From positions 22,913,728 to 22,977,727 of the forward strand of contig OY987229.1 of the NCBI GenBank assembly GCA_963920705.1: 64,000 bases of DNA, in the 5' to 3' direction. A program made the translations under genes and the position numbers. The stretch comes from Odiellus spinosus. Taxonomy: Eukaryota; Arthropoda; Arachnida; Opiliones; Phalangiidae. Positions 60,963-64,000 of this stretch are shown piece after piece. Under the pieces are notes generated by a model, which was not told the origin of the DNA, did no database searches, and saw nothing but the letters and a program-made list of their open reading frames with translations. Numbering within the stretch: the stretch's first letter is position 1; each line of letters begins with the position of its first letter.

Positions 60963-62817
60963 TAAAAAGAATCGCACTCTAAGAAGGATCTATTTGTAAA
61001 GATGACGCCAACCAACGTACTGTACTTTAGATCAAACGGATCCTTTTCACTCGAAGAAGTTTACGAAGGGAGATTGAAATAATTGGGTTTAGAAATGGTA
61101 ACGTATACGCCAACGGATACGTCAGACTAACATTAATAACGGTCCTAATGCCATTAAATTAATTACTAAAGTATCACGGTAGGGATATCTCGACGAGCGT
61201 GTACTCGTTTACGCGTAGCTTTCTTTAATAGAACCGATCTTGTCAAGTACACGTATTTCTCATATGCTATATATTAAAATAGATTTTACCGTGATATCTT
61301 TGAAATATTAAGGCAACATTTCAACCGCTCTTTAAATTCTACCGTTTGTAAAAATGAAGAACGCGTGGCAAAGACGGCAGCCAGCATGCAGCACCCTCAG
61401 CAATGACGCTCTCCCGTAGCTCCGGCGGGGCGCCCCCGAAAAATACTCTATTTTAAGAAAATATAGCGTACGTATAGTAGACTAGCTTGAAGTATGGATG
61501 GGTGGGCGCGATTGACTATATAGGAACGACTAGCTCTAGAGTCTAAAAGCATTCATTTCGGGCATAAAGACAGAAGTACACGGCGCGCACCCCTTCCCAA
61601 TATAGGTATAGTGACAGAAATTCGCGTCCACACGCAATGTCGACCATCCAAGGGTCACGACCTTTCTTTCTTCTATTCATTATAAAGGGATACTTAAACA
61701 TCGCAACAAATATAATGCGGAGCTCTTCCAAAAACAATAAAATTATGAATTAATTAATTTAATTAATTAATTAAAATTAAATAGTTTATAAAATCATTTC
61801 TGGAAAGGTCAAATAAAAAAACTAGATTGCTCAACAGTTAATGTCGTCCAATTTTATAGTTATATATTTCGAGGAGTCAAGCTTACCGCCATTACCATTT
61901 CCCGCGTAATTCTGGAACAAGAATCTTAACCAATAAACTTTCAAACTCTTCTGCCTAGAATTGACGCAAATAACTCCATTACTGTTAAAAAATGTAGGCA
62001 TAAATATTCGCTTAAAAATGATTTGATACAAATTTAAATTAAATTTCAATGTATTTGTTATATATCAAATGTTATTTCGAGAAAAATTCAAGCGACTCGC
62101 ATCGCTTGTCCTAAGTTTTGTTTCATCTTTCCAACAGCTGAAATATAACATATTCTTAAAATATTTGTCCGGGATTGTTTTAAGAACCCCTTTAAAGGCT
62201 GGAACCCGAGTAAGACTGAGAAGAGGCGCCGAATCCAAGACTCTCTTCCCTTTTTTTTTTGTTTTTTTGTTTTGAAGAGCCGCATCGCGCGAGGGGTTAG
62301 AGAGGCACAGGGGGACGGACCGCGAAATGATAATGATTATAGAGCCGCTAAAGACAAGATGAAAAATAGCCTAACATCGGAACAGAGCATCACCCCCGAT
62401 GCAAGGTTCGCGTATACGCGAAAAGAAGAAGAAGATGGGGAAAAAAGAGAACTACACACAAGTTGAGAGAGAGAGAGCGAAATATATGTACGTAGGCGGC
62501 TGGCTAATGTCTGCTACGCTGAATGGGAAGGATTTATTGTTCACGTACAGTACAAACGGGCAAAAAAAAACAATGGGTAGCCACTTCTTTCCACCCTCCT
62601 GTCTTCCAATACAAGGTTTTTATCAAACAAAATTGTCCTATAAGTTATACGAGGCTGTAGTTTCCAACAATATTACGTCACTGTTAAATTTTCTAGATTT
62701 CCAAATATACTTTCAAATAAGGACCCCAGAGTTAAGTTACAAAAAAAAAAGGTATAAGATATACTGATAATGAATTTTAAACCCTCATCAGGGTCTGAAA
62801 AAGGTTATAGATAATTA

Positions 62818-63155
62818 CAGAAGCCGATGAAACCCTCCTTTGAAGTCTATTACTCCCGGGTCTTGTCTACCCCTCTCTGTATGGGTTAGTTTCAAAAAGC
62901 GCGATTCGTACGCCTCCTAACGGTAGATATTTTCGGAGGGGGAGTTCGTCGAGCGAATATCTCTAGCAGCCTCGGAGTTCGTCCAAAAAACGTCGTCGTT
63001 TTTGGAGAGAGAGAATTTCCAATTTTCCGTAGACAGGGGGGTATGAAGTAGGACCCCTCCGATCTCGTAAAATTGGGAATTTTACCCATACAGAGAGGAG
63101 CGCTATATGGAACATTGGAGTAGTAGACTTCAAAGGAGGGTTTCATCGGCTTCTG
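62818..63155 (-). mobile_element. family C MITE, copy 7
   Basis: 338 bp, flanked by ATAATTA (62811-62817 and 63156-63162). Confidence 0.92.
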
Positions 63156-64000
63156 ATAATTAATATTAGGTAATTTGATTGATTAGTAATGAGATATTTG
63201 AAAATCATCGCGATGGGTTTCTCGTTATTATTGAAAATTAATATTAAAATAAGTTTGGATTTAATTTAAAGGTAAAAAAAGATGCAATTTCAGTGTAACT
63301 AAGTCTTTAGAATTACCAAAAAAGGATAGAAGTTACTGGGAACGTTTAGGAGGAGTTGGATTCAACTTCGAATCTTGGGAGTGCCTTACAAACAATGTTA
63401 TCAACGTAATCTCAAATTATAACGACTCGTAATAGCCAAGGGTTAACGAAAAATTGATTTCAGGGATTTCATACCTTAATCTATCCAATAGTTAATCCCT
63501 GCATATTTTTTCGCGATTGAAAAACAAATTCAAGTCTTTGGGTATAAGTGGAACAAGAATCAAAATTCGAGGCAAAAGGGAAAATTCGCTGAAGTATAAA
63601 GATTGGATATGGGTGTTGGAAACGCGGGGCAGGAAAATTCTATTAAAATCTTTCAGTCAGGAGAAATCCGCGAATAGTAGCGTTGTTTAATATAATTGGA
63701 TATCTAAGGGAGCTAATTTTGAATCGAACAGTGTATATATTTTATCATATACAAAATTAAAGTGATAATGAAATATAATGAAACAATTTAATATATAATA
63801 ATTGGTAAAACTTTCAGTTACCAGCTAGAAAAAACCAATCACGCGTGTTTAAAAAATATAATTTGGATTCCGATCGTGACTTGCGTTTAATCAAAATGAG
63901 TGAATATTAGAAAAATGATTTCGTTACATTTTAGTCTCTCTTTAAAGAATACGCGGGATTTAGAAGCAGAGTATATATGTATTAAAGAGAAATTAAATTT

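Overview
The window is arthropod nuclear DNA, most likely insect. It is AT-rich, has GT..AG introns and AATAAA signals, and carries orthologues of three well-known animal genes plus a chitin-binding secreted protein. All four genes had to be assembled from exons. They are a two-exon CBM14 (peritrophin-type) protein on + (742-2353), a five-exon IkB/Cactus-type ankyrin protein on + (12370-19115), a three-exon selenoprotein S (SELENOS/VIMP) on - (20647-19840), and a twelve-exon five-Ig cell-adhesion receptor of the Kirre/Roughest/Neph family on - (39766-23421). Every exon joint was checked by reading frame and phase. Cactus and SELENOS are convergent with about 0.7 kb between their stops. SELENOS and kirre lie in tandem on the - strand.

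The most notable coding result is the end of SELENOS. The frame reaches a TGA that is followed by one Gly codon and TAA, which matches the selenocysteine-Gly C-terminus of the family. An ordinary gene caller would stop two residues early and split the gene. If the TGA is decoded as Sec, this species has kept selenocysteine insertion, which many insect orders have lost.

The rest of the window, about 85%, is intron and intergenic DNA filled with short non-autonomous DNA transposons. Three unrelated-looking families (A, B, C; 14 copies) all have CA..TG ends and, in 13 of 14 copies, a 7-bp target duplication. The 13 duplications share a palindromic pattern, NTNNNAN. Other families have TTAA flanks (piggyBac/Kolobok-like), TTA/TAA flanks (PIF/Harbinger-like) or an 8-bp duplication (hAT-like). 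There are also a 20-unit minisatellite and long CT/GA microsatellites in or near kirre. A diverged motif of about 24 bp, found at least eight times, belongs to no family I can name.

From about 39.9 kb to the right end I see no convincing coding exon. This is probably the 5' flank of kirre, perhaps with untranslated exons, loaded with repeats.
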